Shown one piece after another: positions 11,258-23,300 of a stretch of DNA of 64,000 nt (positions are counted from its first letter, which is position 1; each line of letters begins with the position of its first letter). The notes under the pieces were generated by a model that had not been told where the DNA came from, did not search any database, and saw nothing but the letters and a program-made list of their open reading frames with translations. The position numbers were made by a program, and so were the translations under genes. The DNA lies in the NCBI GenBank assembly GCA_030549335.1, contig CM060187.1, positions 6,386,001-6,450,000 on the forward strand, written 5' to 3'. The DNA comes from Pontederia crassipes. Its lineage: Eukaryota; Streptophyta; Magnoliopsida; Commelinales; Pontederiaceae.

Positions 11258-13313
11258 TGTAACGTCCCCAAATCGACCACCGTCACATGGCGAAGACCAA
11301 TTTGGAGATGTTACGGCATGCTATGACCTTGACCATAGTATTGACCATATCTCAGTCAAGAATCGAGACACGTCAGCGAAAGAATAATAAAATAAAAGAG
11401 ATAAAAAAAGTATAACTCTAATTAGCGGAAGTCTAAAAATGGTTATATCATTCCTAAGAAATAAAATAAAGTTTTACATCATAAAACTATAATGCGGAAG
11501 GGAAAAGAAAAATCTCTATAAAAACTAATAAATCCTATGGTTCGTGTGCTTTCTTGTCGCCCAGCTTCGTCACCACACACCTACTCCGCCTCGTCACTGA
11601 TATGGTCCTGTGAAAATCAGATACAAGGGAGAAAGTCCTCCCGTAAGCTTTACAGCCTAGTGGGAAACCACATAATATACAATGCATGACATGAATATAA
11701 TAATCAGAAATAGATAGTTAAACTTGAAAGGATAACATGTATAGATCATAATAAGAATGAGTGTGAAAATCAGCATATAACATGAATCATGAGAATCAAA
11801 TGATACTTAGTAACTTAGAATCATGACATACTTGACTTGACTTAAATATACTTCTTGATCTTGGATTATTATTAGAAATCAGGGTGATTTTAGGTGCCTT
11901 TAGTTCTTGGGGTATGCCGAGCAAACGATACGGTCTTGTACGGGTCAATGGGTGATCAAACCATGACCAAGGGAGCTACCCTTATCTTGCTGCACTTGGC
12001 TTGGACTGACAACCCATTGTTAATCTTCCATCTGAACTTATTAATCACTTTTAATAACTTGTGGTTCTTTATTCTTTGTTCGATGCATACAATAAGATCA
12101 GTCAAAGATAAATCAATAAAATGATAGATTTTGATAATCAGTGAGGGTCTCTGTAGGGTTAGAAAAATAGAATCAACTATATATAGTTCATATTCAGATT
12201 AAAAAGGAAATAATTAATAAATATAATAAAAAAGTTTTCTAGGAATCGATCGACCGGTTCAGGGAAACGGTCGATCGATTCAGGAGAACGATCGACCGAT
12301 TCAGGGGAACGATCGACCGGGAGTCTGTTAATCGATCGACCAGTCTATTCAGATCGATCGACCAGTTGACTGAATAAGGCTAATTGGGTCGGTCGATCCG
12401 TTCAGTTGAACGGTCGGCCGGTGGGTAAGGATCGGTCGACCGGTGACAAAGATCGATCGATCGGTTGACTGGTCGACATATGCAGAAAATCGACAGCAGT
12501 CAGGTTATCGGTCGACCGGTTGTTGGCAATGCCTGCGGACCGGTCGACGTCCAAAAAGCTGTAGAACTTTCGGATTTCATCAATTATCCAATGCAATTTC
12601 CACCTAAACTATTTTCTATCTCATAACAGATCAATCACACAACAATAGCACAACAGAAAATGAATTATGCATGCAAATAATCAATCAATCAATAAATTAA
12701 AGAAAATCAAACAAGGCAAAATAATAACTTGAACCCTATTCTTATTCTTTTCTTTTCATAATGATTAGGGCATGAATTTGGGGCAATTCAGAGGGCATGA
12801 ATTTGGGGCAATTTCGATTCACCCACCCTCGGTTCACGATCAATCCGTTATTCGATTCGTTGAAAAACAATCAATCAACGCCCCCTTGTTTCCTACGCTT
12901 CCTGCCCCCTATTATTCCTCTCTTTCTCTGCCTGCAAACGGTGCAGAGACGACGTGAGGGGAATCCAATAGATTTTTAATTAGGAGAAGAGAGAGAGAGT
13001 ATGCCAACCCTAATACCAAGAACAACGAGCGGGTGTTCCTGCTTTTGCTCACGCACGAGAGGGCACGAAGAAAAATAAAACAGGGAGAAATTCGTAAGGG
13101 TGATCCGAATAAGGATTTATGGCCAATCGTTTTTATCTATTCAAATCCTCTCGTGATCAAATCCATATGAAATAAATCTGATATGATTTCACCCTCTCTT
13201 TGGATTGGTCTTTGTCTCACATTAGAAATAAATATGAAGTTATATGCTGGTCGTTTATTTGTTTGAGTCTAACTCAAATTATAATTTTTTTATTTGTTGG
13301 TTGTCGGTTATTA
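11258..13313 (-). mobile_element. Solo-LTR-like insertion, possibly Ty3/gypsy
   Basis: The block begins TGTAACGTCCCC (11,258) and ends GGTTATTACA (13,313), giving short inverted ends TGTAA...TTACA as LTRs have. Read on the minus strand it starts TGTAATAACC and ends GGGGACGTTACA, a style common in plant Ty3/gypsy LTRs. It carries no coding. It interrupts the MITE at 10,752-13,430. A 5-bp target duplication is not clear at the edges. It contains the GATCGACC array at 12,245-12,550. It is a fossil with no internal region. Confidence 0.4.
12245..12550. repeat. Degenerate GATCGACCGG motif array
   Basis: About a dozen copies of a (G/A)(A/G)TCGA(C/T)CG(G/A) word occur within 305 bases. The first few are spaced roughly 22 bases apart and separated by ttcaggg(g/a)aac. 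Many are palindromic or near-palindromic (GGTCGACC). Similar GGTCGACCG words occur in the copia LTRs at 7,330-7,620, 52,530-52,985 and 59,995-60,460. The variable spacing and lack of a conserved long unit argue against a simple satellite. Confidence 0.65.
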
Positions 13314-13430
13314 CATGGGTTCACGTGACCTCGATTTCACCAGCTCTGTTTCCGCCCCGAAATCGAATTCCGGGACGATGTTTGGCGAAACCGGACGGAA
13401 CAAAGTTGTGGTTCCCGCCTGGTTCCCCAA

Positions 13431-14055
13431 TCGTTTGGAAACAGAATTACGGTTTATCGTAAGTTCTCTGTGCATAGTTGAATTGACAGATTAATTCATG
13501 ATGTGTTTGGTTGGAGTTGAATTTGACGATGAGGAATAAGGTGATTGATGTGATGGGAAAAAGTAGATGTGATGGATGAATTTTGGGTGGATTTTGAATT
13601 AAAAATAATTATTATAATTATGAAGTATAATTTTATTATTAATTAAAATGAATTTGTAAAATAAAAAATTTTTATGGGAAAAAGTTTTTAAATTAATTAT
13701 ATGTAATGAAATATTAAAATTTTTTAATGAAAAAATAGGTAATAAATAATATTATATTAAACACTTATTAAAATTATTTTATATCTATTAAATAATTTAT
13801 TTTAGTGAAGATAGTGCGTGAAGAGAAAAGAAAAAAAAAGAAAAAAATTTTGAAAAAAAAATAAAAGTCACATCAATGTCAAAACTAAAAAAAAAGGCAA
13901 CCTCCGATTCCACACGGAGTGGTGGAATCGATGTCAGATGACCTCGATTCCACCAATATTGTTCCCGTCCCGAAATCGAATTTCGGGACGGTGTTTAACG
14001 GAATCGAGCGGAATAAAACCGCGGTTCCCGTCCGATTCCGCAACCAAATCGGCCT
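13431..14055 (-). mobile_element. MITE-like element, full reverse copy
   Basis: It runs from cgtttggaaacagaatta through the AT core in reverse orientation to a GC-richer terminus that ends accaaatcggcc (about 14,044-14,055). It aligns block by block with 10,752-11,257 plus 13,315-13,430. Near the right end ggtggaatcgatgtcagatg (13,920-13,939) forms the left half of a near-palindrome ending gattccacc. Non-coding. Confidence 0.55.
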
Positions 14056-16050
14056 TAGTGAACTATTGTGGTCCGAGCACGTGCACGATCACTCGTGGGC
14101 TTGCCATACAACGGAGGAGCCAGCTGTCAGCACAGCCACGGGCCATTTGGGCTAACATGGCAGCAGGATAAACTGCCACGTGCTCATGGTGGTCCCCGCT
14201 TGCTACTCGCCAGTTGAAACTCATCTTGCGGCCCAAACACTGACACGTCAGATCTCGCATTGATTGCAAAGTTGTCCGCCGTACGCTCTTTTCCTGATAA
14301 GCCCCCTCCCTCTACGGTGATTACAGTGTTGCCCTCCCTGCTAGTTCCCAATCTCTCTTTCCGGAGGGTAATTTGGTCATTCGATTATTTTTCTTTTTCT
14401 TAAAAAATTCTTATTATTTTTTTTATATCCATGTCGACGCATGCAAAGGATATCCGAGTCATTTCACCATCATGCCAGCTACCAGGTCTTTCCGTGAATC
14501 CTCATTAGTGGCTAATCAACATTCTTAATCTTAAGCGCATTAAGACGTAAAAATGTCCTAATTACTGGAACAGTTGAAAAGGCTGGAAGACTTTATTACT
14601 TAATTAAGGAGCTTAATGAGCATGTAGACGCGTTCTATTCTCTAACATAAAATATTGATTATTATTTTTAATTCGTTTGATAGTTATAAATTACGTCTAA
14701 ATTAATTATATAATTCATAGATAAAATAATATTACTTAATAGATTAATTTAATAACATTTCACTCTTAACTAAATCTTAATCCGATGATGCAAAGTATCA
14801 GCTTTGTTATATTTGTAACTGAGTTAGTTTTATCTTAACAAAAAAAGATGATACGTTTCGAACTTGGCTATATTCTAATAATCTCGAATAATTTTTTATT
14901 TCTACTTTTAAAACATATAATCATTTGACTTGAGGGTCAAATATTTTAAATCAAAACGGTGTGCGTCAGAAACAAAATTCTATATACGTGTAAAAGTAAT
15001 GCGAGTAAAATACATTTAATCCTTCAGTGAGAATTATAGGAGTGTTTGCTTGCGGTATAAGTCAAAGAATAGATGCGAATATTGTCAAACATGACAGAAG
15101 AATAAGATTATACCAATAAAAATATGTTTTTGATAAAACTACATTAAAAATCACGATACCATTATATTCCTTCAAATAGTAAATGATAGAATACATATAT
15201 TCTCACCTTTTCAATATTTACCATTTCTTTTTGTTTTTTTTATAATTTAATCACATATTATTATACTATTATTTTTAATAATAATAATAATAATTAGATG
15301 TCAATAATTTATAATAAAATATTTTAATTATAAAATATATTATATTTAAAATTTATTCTGATTGAATCAAACAAAAAGGAGAATAAGAATATTGGAAGAA
15401 TATTATATTCTTTTGAGTAAATTTTCTTATTCTCTATAACCTATTCTATAATCAAACGGCTTCATAGTATAAGCAAAATTTCATAGACATCATAAAATAA
15501 AAAATTTTGACATCCTTTCAGTAAGAATTATTTCCAAAATGCAAAAAATATTGAGAGGAAAATTAATCTCACGTTGAAGAAATTAAATTTAATTATCAAG
15601 AAAATTTTGTATCATGCAGCGCACGTGCCAACGCCGTTAAGTGGTCATTTATAAATACAACAAGGCATCTCTCGTGCTTATCTGAAACTTTTCAATTTAT
15701 TAATCTCAAATATAATAAATGTGGTCAAACGCGGTGCTGTAAAAAGAGAAAGGGAAAAAAAGGAAACAAAAACAAAACGCCCCGAAACTATGCATGAAAT
15801 AACAATTATGCCACTGAACAACGACAAATCCGAGAAACCCAAAGCGGGCCATCCGTTCGCTCTACCTCCGGATCAAATCGTCTTAACGAGGACCACGAGA
15901 GGGCTGCCTGGGGGCCACCTTCGTCGTTGTTCCTCAGGTGCACGGTAACAGGGGAGGTAAGGGCATTGTCATCAATTCGGGTACTTTCGGGGCATAATTT
16001 GCCAAAAAGCCCCGTCGTTTGAGGGTTTTAGTTTTTGGACGGGACACGCC
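14056..16050. other. Intergenic, upstream of the Pumilio gene
   Basis: Positions 14,056-14,340 are GC-richer and hold three ACGT-core elements: CACGTG at 14,078 and 14,177, and TGACACGTCA at 14,241-14,250. Positions 14,341-15,700 are AT-rich with nothing recognised. From about 15,720 the sequence becomes less AT-rich toward the transcription unit. The 75-codon frame at 15,721-15,948 looks like promoter DNA, not a gene. No TATA box stands out. Confidence 0.5.
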
Positions 16051-16059
16051 AAAGAGAGG

Positions 16060-17365
16060 GCAAGAAGAAGACCTGCGTTGCGTTTGTTTGTTCTTCCTCT
16101 GTTTCTCATCTCCTCTGAACCCCCTTTCATTTTTTTATTCTGATCGATCCTTCTCTTGGATTCGAGGAAAGTTAGAGAAAGCCTGTTTTCTCTGATTCCT
16201 CCGCTGTTTCGGCGCCGTGGGGTCTTCGTCCGGCTGAAGCAGAGGTCAGAAAATCGCCTTTCTTGGTTCGAAATTTGGTGCGTTCTTGTGTCGAATGTCT
16301 GGAGGCATTAGGGTTTTGGCGTACGGAGGCCTTCCATTGTTTCGCCCTTTGTTTCTTTCTGAAAGGTTGGATTTTGTTGGAGTTGTCGAGATTTATGATG
16401 GGGTTAGTTGATGTTTCTGCGCGGTGGACTTGAGGCGTCGGTTGTTCTTCCAGGACTCTGACTGGGCAAGCCTTGTTGTCCTAATTTTTAGGTTTTCGTG
16501 CATTTCTAAACAAAAAAAATTTTGGTCGAGAAGGCTTTGTTTTTTAGTTTCTCAATGTTTTTTGTTATATCTGGTTGTGGTGTTAAATTTGATGTAATTA
16601 TGTTACGGACCTGATTGATGGAAAAATAGCCTTTTGATTTTGCTTCGTGGTGCATTTGGTGAACGTTTTCTTTTGTCTGATATTGCATTTGCTACGTGTT
16701 GGTGCTTCTCGATTTATTAATCTGCCACTGCCAAGAAAAGTCTCATTGCCGGTCCACGTGCAAATGGAATCCATTATGTTTCTGATTATGCTGATATTGT
16801 CATGGTTTTCCTCAATCTTTAGTCATCGCTGGCTAATCTGTCTGCAAGTTGGAGCATTTTTTTTTTCTGCCGAAAGTTTTCTTGCTGACAATTTAAATGG
16901 TCTGAAAATGTAGGGAACTAATTCCATAAGATTGTTTTCTGTACTCTGAGATCTTTTGTTGGCTATATTCTGCAGCAGCATTGTGTGATTGCCAAAAGCA
17001 CATGCTTTTGATAGTTAGGCATAATTATTTCCTCGGCTCCCCTTCCTCTTTATGTTTTGAACGCCCCTTTTGTGTTTTTGGTATTACATGTATCCTTAAT
17101 GTGAATCTGAGTTAATTTTGAGGTTTTGCTAGACTATCCGAGGTTGTTTGGACAATAATTAGGGATTAGAGGATGCTATCTCTTGGTCTTCTCAAATCTC
17201 TCTGTTTAGACTGAAACATTCTTTTCTAAACTGTGTCACATTTCTGTAGCAAGTTTCAACATCAGATGCCAGGGTGCACTAAGAGTTGACCGATCAGAAG
17301 TCTGTAAAGTTACTGATTGTCGCTGCATGTAGATGTGGTTTACACATTTTTGTCTTCAATATTAA
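16060..17365 (+). promoter_or_regulatory. 5' UTR region of the Pumilio gene with a leader intron and uORFs
   Basis: Pyrimidine-rich leader sequence at about 16,060-16,244 ends at a good donor (AGAG|GTCAGA, 16,244/16,245). The next plausible acceptor before the start codon is TTTCTGTAG (ends 17,249), giving a leader intron of about 1 kb. The second leader exon (17,250-17,365) would hold three uORFs: a 7-codon one (17,266-17,289), a start-stop ATGTAG (17,327-17,332) and a 10-codon one (17,333-17,365). The stop of the last abuts the main ATG. Exact transcript ends are not visible. Confidence 0.5.
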
Positions 17366-20300
17366 ATGGCGACTGAGAGTCCACTAAGGTTGATAAGCGG
17401 TGGTGGAGCTGGGAACTGGCATGTGAGTAAGGACTCTGCAGTATTTTCGGCATCCTCAAGTAAATTAGCTGCAGAAGACTTGGGATTGCTTCTAGAAGGG
17501 CAAAAATACCATGGAAACAGGAATCCCACTGGCCCTAATCGCAGTGGTAGTGCACCACCTAGTATGGAGGGATCTCGTGCAGCATTTGATCTTCTCAGAA
17601 GTCAGCAGTCCTCTAAGGTAGATGGTAGCTGGGAGACTCTAGCCTTTGCAGTTAAAAGTTGCACAAATGAAGAGCAACTTCGTGGCCATCCAGCTTACTT
17701 AACATATTACTGTGCTAATGTGAACTTAAACCCAAGGCTTCCTCCACCTCTTATCTCCCGGGAGAATCGGGATTTGGTAAATCATATTAGTGGACATGGT
17801 GACCATTGGGAGATGTCTTCATTTGATGACAGCAACAAAGGGCCTTTGTTTATCTCCCGACCTCCTTTGTCAACTCATAAAGAGGAGCCGGAAGATGATA
17901 AGTCACCTAGAGTCCAGTCTATTGAAGGTGATAAGAATGCCAATTCCCAACCGATGCACAAGAGCCTTGTGGATTCAATCCAGGTATTATTTTACTTGTC
18001 TAATTAGTTTGATGCATGCCATTTTGTCCTTACTAAATGCTGCATTCTAAGGAAAATGAATACCAGGTGCTCTTGACATCAAGCCTTATGAATACCACCT
18101 TTTTTTTGCATTCAATCTTATTTGATTCTGTACACCTTGTCCATGGTTAAGAGGAGCTGCTGTAAGAAGGCATATTCTTAGTTTTCATTCCTGCTCTAAT
18201 TAAATTGATGGTGGTCAAAATGATCATAATACTATTTCTGAAAATCATCACGTTCATGTCAGCTAACATCCACTTGCTTACTGGATGGAAACACTGCTCA
18301 TTATGATTGCAACATGTGCATACTGGTGATAAGCACAAAAGTTGTAGTGTGATAATGTGTGAACTCTTTTGCTTCTCTACAACCTGCATCACGTTAATGG
18401 CGGTGCTCTTAGTTTATGATTTTTCATGGAACTTTCTTTTTTTTTGTTTCAGGAAGATTATTCTAGTTCTTCATTTCCTGTCTATGATGATTACTCTCCT
18501 CCCATTGGTCACATTGCAGCAAAAGGTGTGTCTAATCTGGATGCCTTATGTAACCCTAAACATTGTTCTTCAGTTGATGTTAAATAAAAAATGGCAAAAC
18601 ACTCACATTGGTTTCATCCTTGTAACTCTAAAGCAGATGCACAGACAATTGGGACAAAGTCAGGCATGGATGGTACCGCCGCATCTGCTCCATTATCGAC
18701 ATACTCTGATAAAATAGCAGGCTTACATTCTGGCCTAAATGTAGAGCCATGTAGTAGGAATTTACATACTAACAATATTCAACTAAGTGCAAGAACTGTT
18801 TCAGATCTTAATTTGGAAACTGAAATGAAGAACTTAAGACTATCGAATGATGGTTACAGAAATCAGCATGGAAGACAACTTCCTCAACAGGTTGTTATGA
18901 ATCCACGGAGCTCCTTATCTCAAGCTCAAATGGGTCAATCTCAATTGGTTCCCCAGGGACTGCACAATCCTCAGAACTCCATTGAACTTTTTTCTCATGT
19001 TCAGCCGAAGTTGTCATCTGCGGATGTTCCTGTATTGCAAACTTCTACCATTTCTCCAACCTTTTATACAGCAGCAAACACTTTCGGAACCCCATATTAC
19101 TCTAGCTTGCAACCTGCCAATTTATTTCCTCCGCAGTTTGGCATAAGTGGATATGCTCTAAATACATCAGTTGTGCCACCAGTTTTAACTGGGTATCCTC
19201 CTCTTCCTGTGCCTATTGAGAATCCTGTAAATCCAAGTTTTGCTGCTAGGGCTTCAGGAAATTCCCCTGCTGGAAATTTCATGCCTGGGATTGATTTGCA
19301 GCAGTTTTGCAAGATTTATGGGCAGCTTGGGATGCCAGTTCAGCCTTCTTTCTCTGATCAATTATATATGCCTTACTTTCAGCATCCTTCTGTTGATATT
19401 TATTCTCCTGGAGCACAATTTGATTCCATGACTACCAGAGGAAATGTTATCGGAAATCCATCACTTAACTATGATCTGCAGAAAGGCTCAATGCCTTCTG
19501 CATGCTTACCTGATCAAAGACCCCTGGTTCCCAGTATAGGTGCTGGTAGTTCTCTTAGTTCTAGAAAGTCAAACCCAGTTAGTGCAAATTACCATGGGAA
19601 TGCACCGAATGTTCTTATGCAATATCCTAACTTCCCTATTACAAGTCCAGTTTTCCAAGAATCTGCAGCACCTAGCACAAGCTTTTCTGGAAGGAGGAAT
19701 GACAACTTGAGATGTTCTCCTGTCGCTGGAAGAAGTTTAGGACCGGGATGGCATGGTCCAAGAGGCCGTGAGCGGGTGGAGGATCCAAAATCAACTTCAT
19801 TCCTGGAAGAGCTGAAATCAAACAAAGCTCGAAGATATGAGCTCTGTGATATCACTGGTCGTATTGTTGAATTTAGGTAAGTTCTTTTGGTCCTAAACTT
19901 TTGATTCACATATTTACTCATTTGGCATCAATTCATATTTTGCTTATCTTCAGCTCTGACCAGCATGGGAGTCGATTTATTCAGCAAAAATTGGAAAATT
20001 GTAGCGTTGAAGAGAAGGCATCGGTGTTTAATGAGGTTCTACCGCACGCTCCAGCATTAATGACTGATGTGTTTGGAAATTATGTTATCCAAAAGGTATA
20101 CTGCTTGCTGATTTACTGATGATCCTTTATTTAACCACTTTAACATTGTACAGTTTTACTATCACTTTTTCATTTAGGAAACATTTAAAAGTTATCATTT
20201 GTACGGTGACATGATTGATGACTTTTGCTCTGTCAGTTCTTTGAGCATGGAAGTCCAGAGCAGCGGAAAGAATTTGCTAATAAACTTGTTGGCAACATGT

Positions 20301-23300
20301 TGGCGTTGAGCCTTCAGATGTATGGCTGCCGAGTTATCCAAAAGGTTGCTTTGTTACTTAATTCAATCGTCTGAGTCATTTTACTAAGTTACGTTGAATT
20401 TAAGTACTACGAACAGGAACTAGTTATGTTGTTTAACTTATGACTTCACTCTGTTTTTTAGTTCAAAAGGAAGGGATATCGGTAAGTACGCATCTTCGAT
20501 TGTGAATGTTTAAACTCATATGGGAAGTTTTGTACTTCGTGTAGTATTTAAATCTAATTGCCTCCTGAATCTGATATCTAAAGCTCTTATATTTCAGAAA
20601 GTAGAAACATTTGTTCTATCAAGGACAAGTTTTTGATGTGGTTGTCGCAACGAATTATCTTGATTTGTTTTCTTTTTTGAAAGGAATCTTGATTTGGTTT
20701 CTTGTTATGATCATTAATCCTCTTCCCTTGTGGTTTGTCTTATGCCATGAGCTATGGTTTGCTTTTTCTTTCCCCGTTTGACTGATGCTAAAGCTGGTTG
20801 CTAAGGTTTTTCACAAAGAAAATTGTTGTTTAGAAACTGAAGCGGGATATCGAGGTTTATACTGGTTGTTATATTAACGTCGATTCCTATGATTCAGATC
20901 AAATCTACCACTTCTCAGGGCATATTGGTTATGTTGAGTGTTAACTGAATTTGTATAACATGAGACAATTCCAAAGCCAAATAAGAGATGAGTGACCGGG
21001 TAGAAACAAATTGTGTAAGCAAAAGATGAATTGAGGATGGATAATCAAACTTACTAATTACTGTCTTTTTATAATGGAACATAGAGGCATGCATGCCTTA
21101 CCTTTATTCATCTCTTTTTTACTTGAGTGATTTTCAGTATAACTTTTATTCAGGGGAGGGGAACACCTTTGATTAAGGCTGTCTTTTTCCTCGTTCATGG
21201 TATTTCTTTCTTACCTTTGTCCTTCTGCGGGTGAAATGCTCAAGAATATATCAGAAGATATACTTTAGATAGCTCTGTTTTCTATTTTCAAAGGAATTCT
21301 AAACAACATCTGTTCAAGTGGTCAGTGTTGGCTTTAAATATCTTGCTACTGGGGCTTTGTTAGAAATCTTCATCAAGTGATTTATTCTACAAAATGAAGC
21401 CGAGCATTCTACATCATGAGATGTTACAAAATTCTCCTAGAACAAAAGATGTTACAAATTGCACTTGTAACATTTAGCCTATGCCAAGATAATCTGACAT
21501 TCATGCTGGAAAAGCAGTGGAACACGTGGTTTATAAGTTATCACACGTGGTTTATAAGTATAGTTTTTAGACATCAAGTATTAGATTATCGTAGTTTTTA
21601 GACATCAAGCACAGGGGAGGCCCTTTTCCTACACCAGAGGCATTTTGGCTGTCCCTCGGAGACCTTGGTGGACAGAGACAGCATTGGAGAGTCTTCTTGG
21701 CGACTTTCCTAGCCGGTCCCTGGGCTATTTGGCTCTAGCGCAACCGGGTGATTTTTTGTAGGAAGAGATGTCGGGTTGAGAGTATTGTACACCATAGTTC
21801 TTTCCTTCTTCAGGAGTGGGGATTTGGTTAGTGCTTGTACTCTTCCTTTTTGTAGCTCTCTTTGTGAGAGCTTACACTTGTACATTTACCCCATCATAGT
21901 GATAGATATCCTTGGATGACACCCTAGTTTGGTGCTCATCCTTTACTCCTAAAAAAAGTATTGGATAATCCTACTTGAAGCCGCTATGTATATTTTACGT
22001 ATTACTCGTACTTGTGTACTTTCGTACTTTAGTTTTTCTTTTTGCAAATGAACTTTCTAAGGAAATAATTATATTTTCCAGTACACAATACTAGTCATTG
22101 CTTAACTTGTGGCCCTGGCATACACCTGAGCTTCATTCATTAAACTTAACATCTGTTGAAGTTTTAGGCTTCTTGTTCAATAGGTGTTGTTTGATTTGTG
22201 TCTTCCAGGCTCTTGAAGTTATTGAACTTGACCAGAAAACAAAGCTGGTGCAAGAACTTGATGGACATGTTTTACGATGCGTCCGCGATCAAAATGGAAA
22301 CCATGTAATTCAGAAGTGCATTGAGTGTGTACCAGCAGATAAAATTGGTTTCATCATATCTTCATTTCGGGGTCAGGTTGCAACACTTTCAATGCATCCT
22401 TATGGTTGCCGGGTGATTCAGGTGCAAAAGGAAATCTCATTTAGAACTTAAAACATTTTAGAGCCTTTTGATTATAGATATCAATGCAATATTAGATCCT
22501 TGTTTTTCTTAAGGATTTCTTGGTTTTGTACAGAGAGTTCTGGAGCATTGCACAGATGAGTCTCAAAGTCAATGCATTGTGGATGAGATTTTGCAGTCAG
22601 CCTGCATTCTTGCCCAAGACCAGTATGGGAACTATGTTACACAGGTAGTTACCACACATGCCTTATTATGTTTGCTTTTCATTTGTGCTCTGGATTTTAT
22701 AGCCTATATTTTATAGCCGGTCCCAAGCCCGGATAAAGGAGGAGGGTTGTGTTAGGCCCCGACAGTCAGCATAAAATCATGTCGAATCTTATGAACATGG
22801 ATCAACGAAAGTATGATCCATGTAGCCGACCCCACCTAGTGGGATAAGGCTTTGTTGTTGTTGTTGTTGTTGTTGTGCTCTGGATTACACAGTGAAATTA
22901 GTTTTGCATGGTTAGTCAGTTTTTAGGGATTTAGTCAGCTGGTTAACAATCTAATGCGTGCTAATTTGTTCTGTACAAGCATGGTGGTTGACTGCTGGTG
23001 TACCCGTCTAATTTGTATTGTAGTTTACATTAGTGCCTTGTATGTTTCAAATTCTTGCCAAGTTTGTCTTCTTGTTTTTTTTCCCATTTTTTTTCCATTG
23101 AATATTATCTTCTGAAAGTCATGTACTCCTTGTAGCATGTTCTGGAGAGAGGAAGGCCACATGAAAGAAGTCAAATTATCAACAAACTGGCTGGACGGAT
23201 TGTGCAGATGAGCCAACACAAGTTTGCTTCAAATGTTATTGAGAAATGTTTGGTTTATGGTGATGCTTCAGAAAAGGAGCACTTGATTGAGGAAATAGTG

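Larger units (their letters stand above)
10752..13430 (-). mobile_element. MITE-like element (reverse), split by a 2-kb insertion
   Basis: The left part (10,752-11,257) runs from GGGGTCGTTTGGAATTAG through the reverse-complement AT core to cggttccgaagtggtgg. The right part (about 13,315-13,430) resumes with tcacgtgacctcgatttcac and ends cggttccc-type. Comparison with the intact neighbour copy at 13,431-14,055 shows that the two parts belong together and that 11,258-13,313 is an insertion. Confidence 0.55.

Noticed and set aside
12245-12550. Possible CRISPR array or satellite
   Set aside because: Plant nuclear context, irregular spacing, very short degenerate motif and no conserved long repeat.
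15721-15948. 75-codon frame just upstream of the Pumilio transcription unit
   Set aside because: Lys/Arg-rich with no recognisable domain; it lies in the probable promoter.
18526-18636. In-frame stop between Pumilio coding segments, suggesting a broken gene
   Set aside because: A 111-base GT-AG intron (AAAAG|GTGTGT ... AAAGCAG|ATG) removes the stop and the phases match exactly, so the gene is intact.
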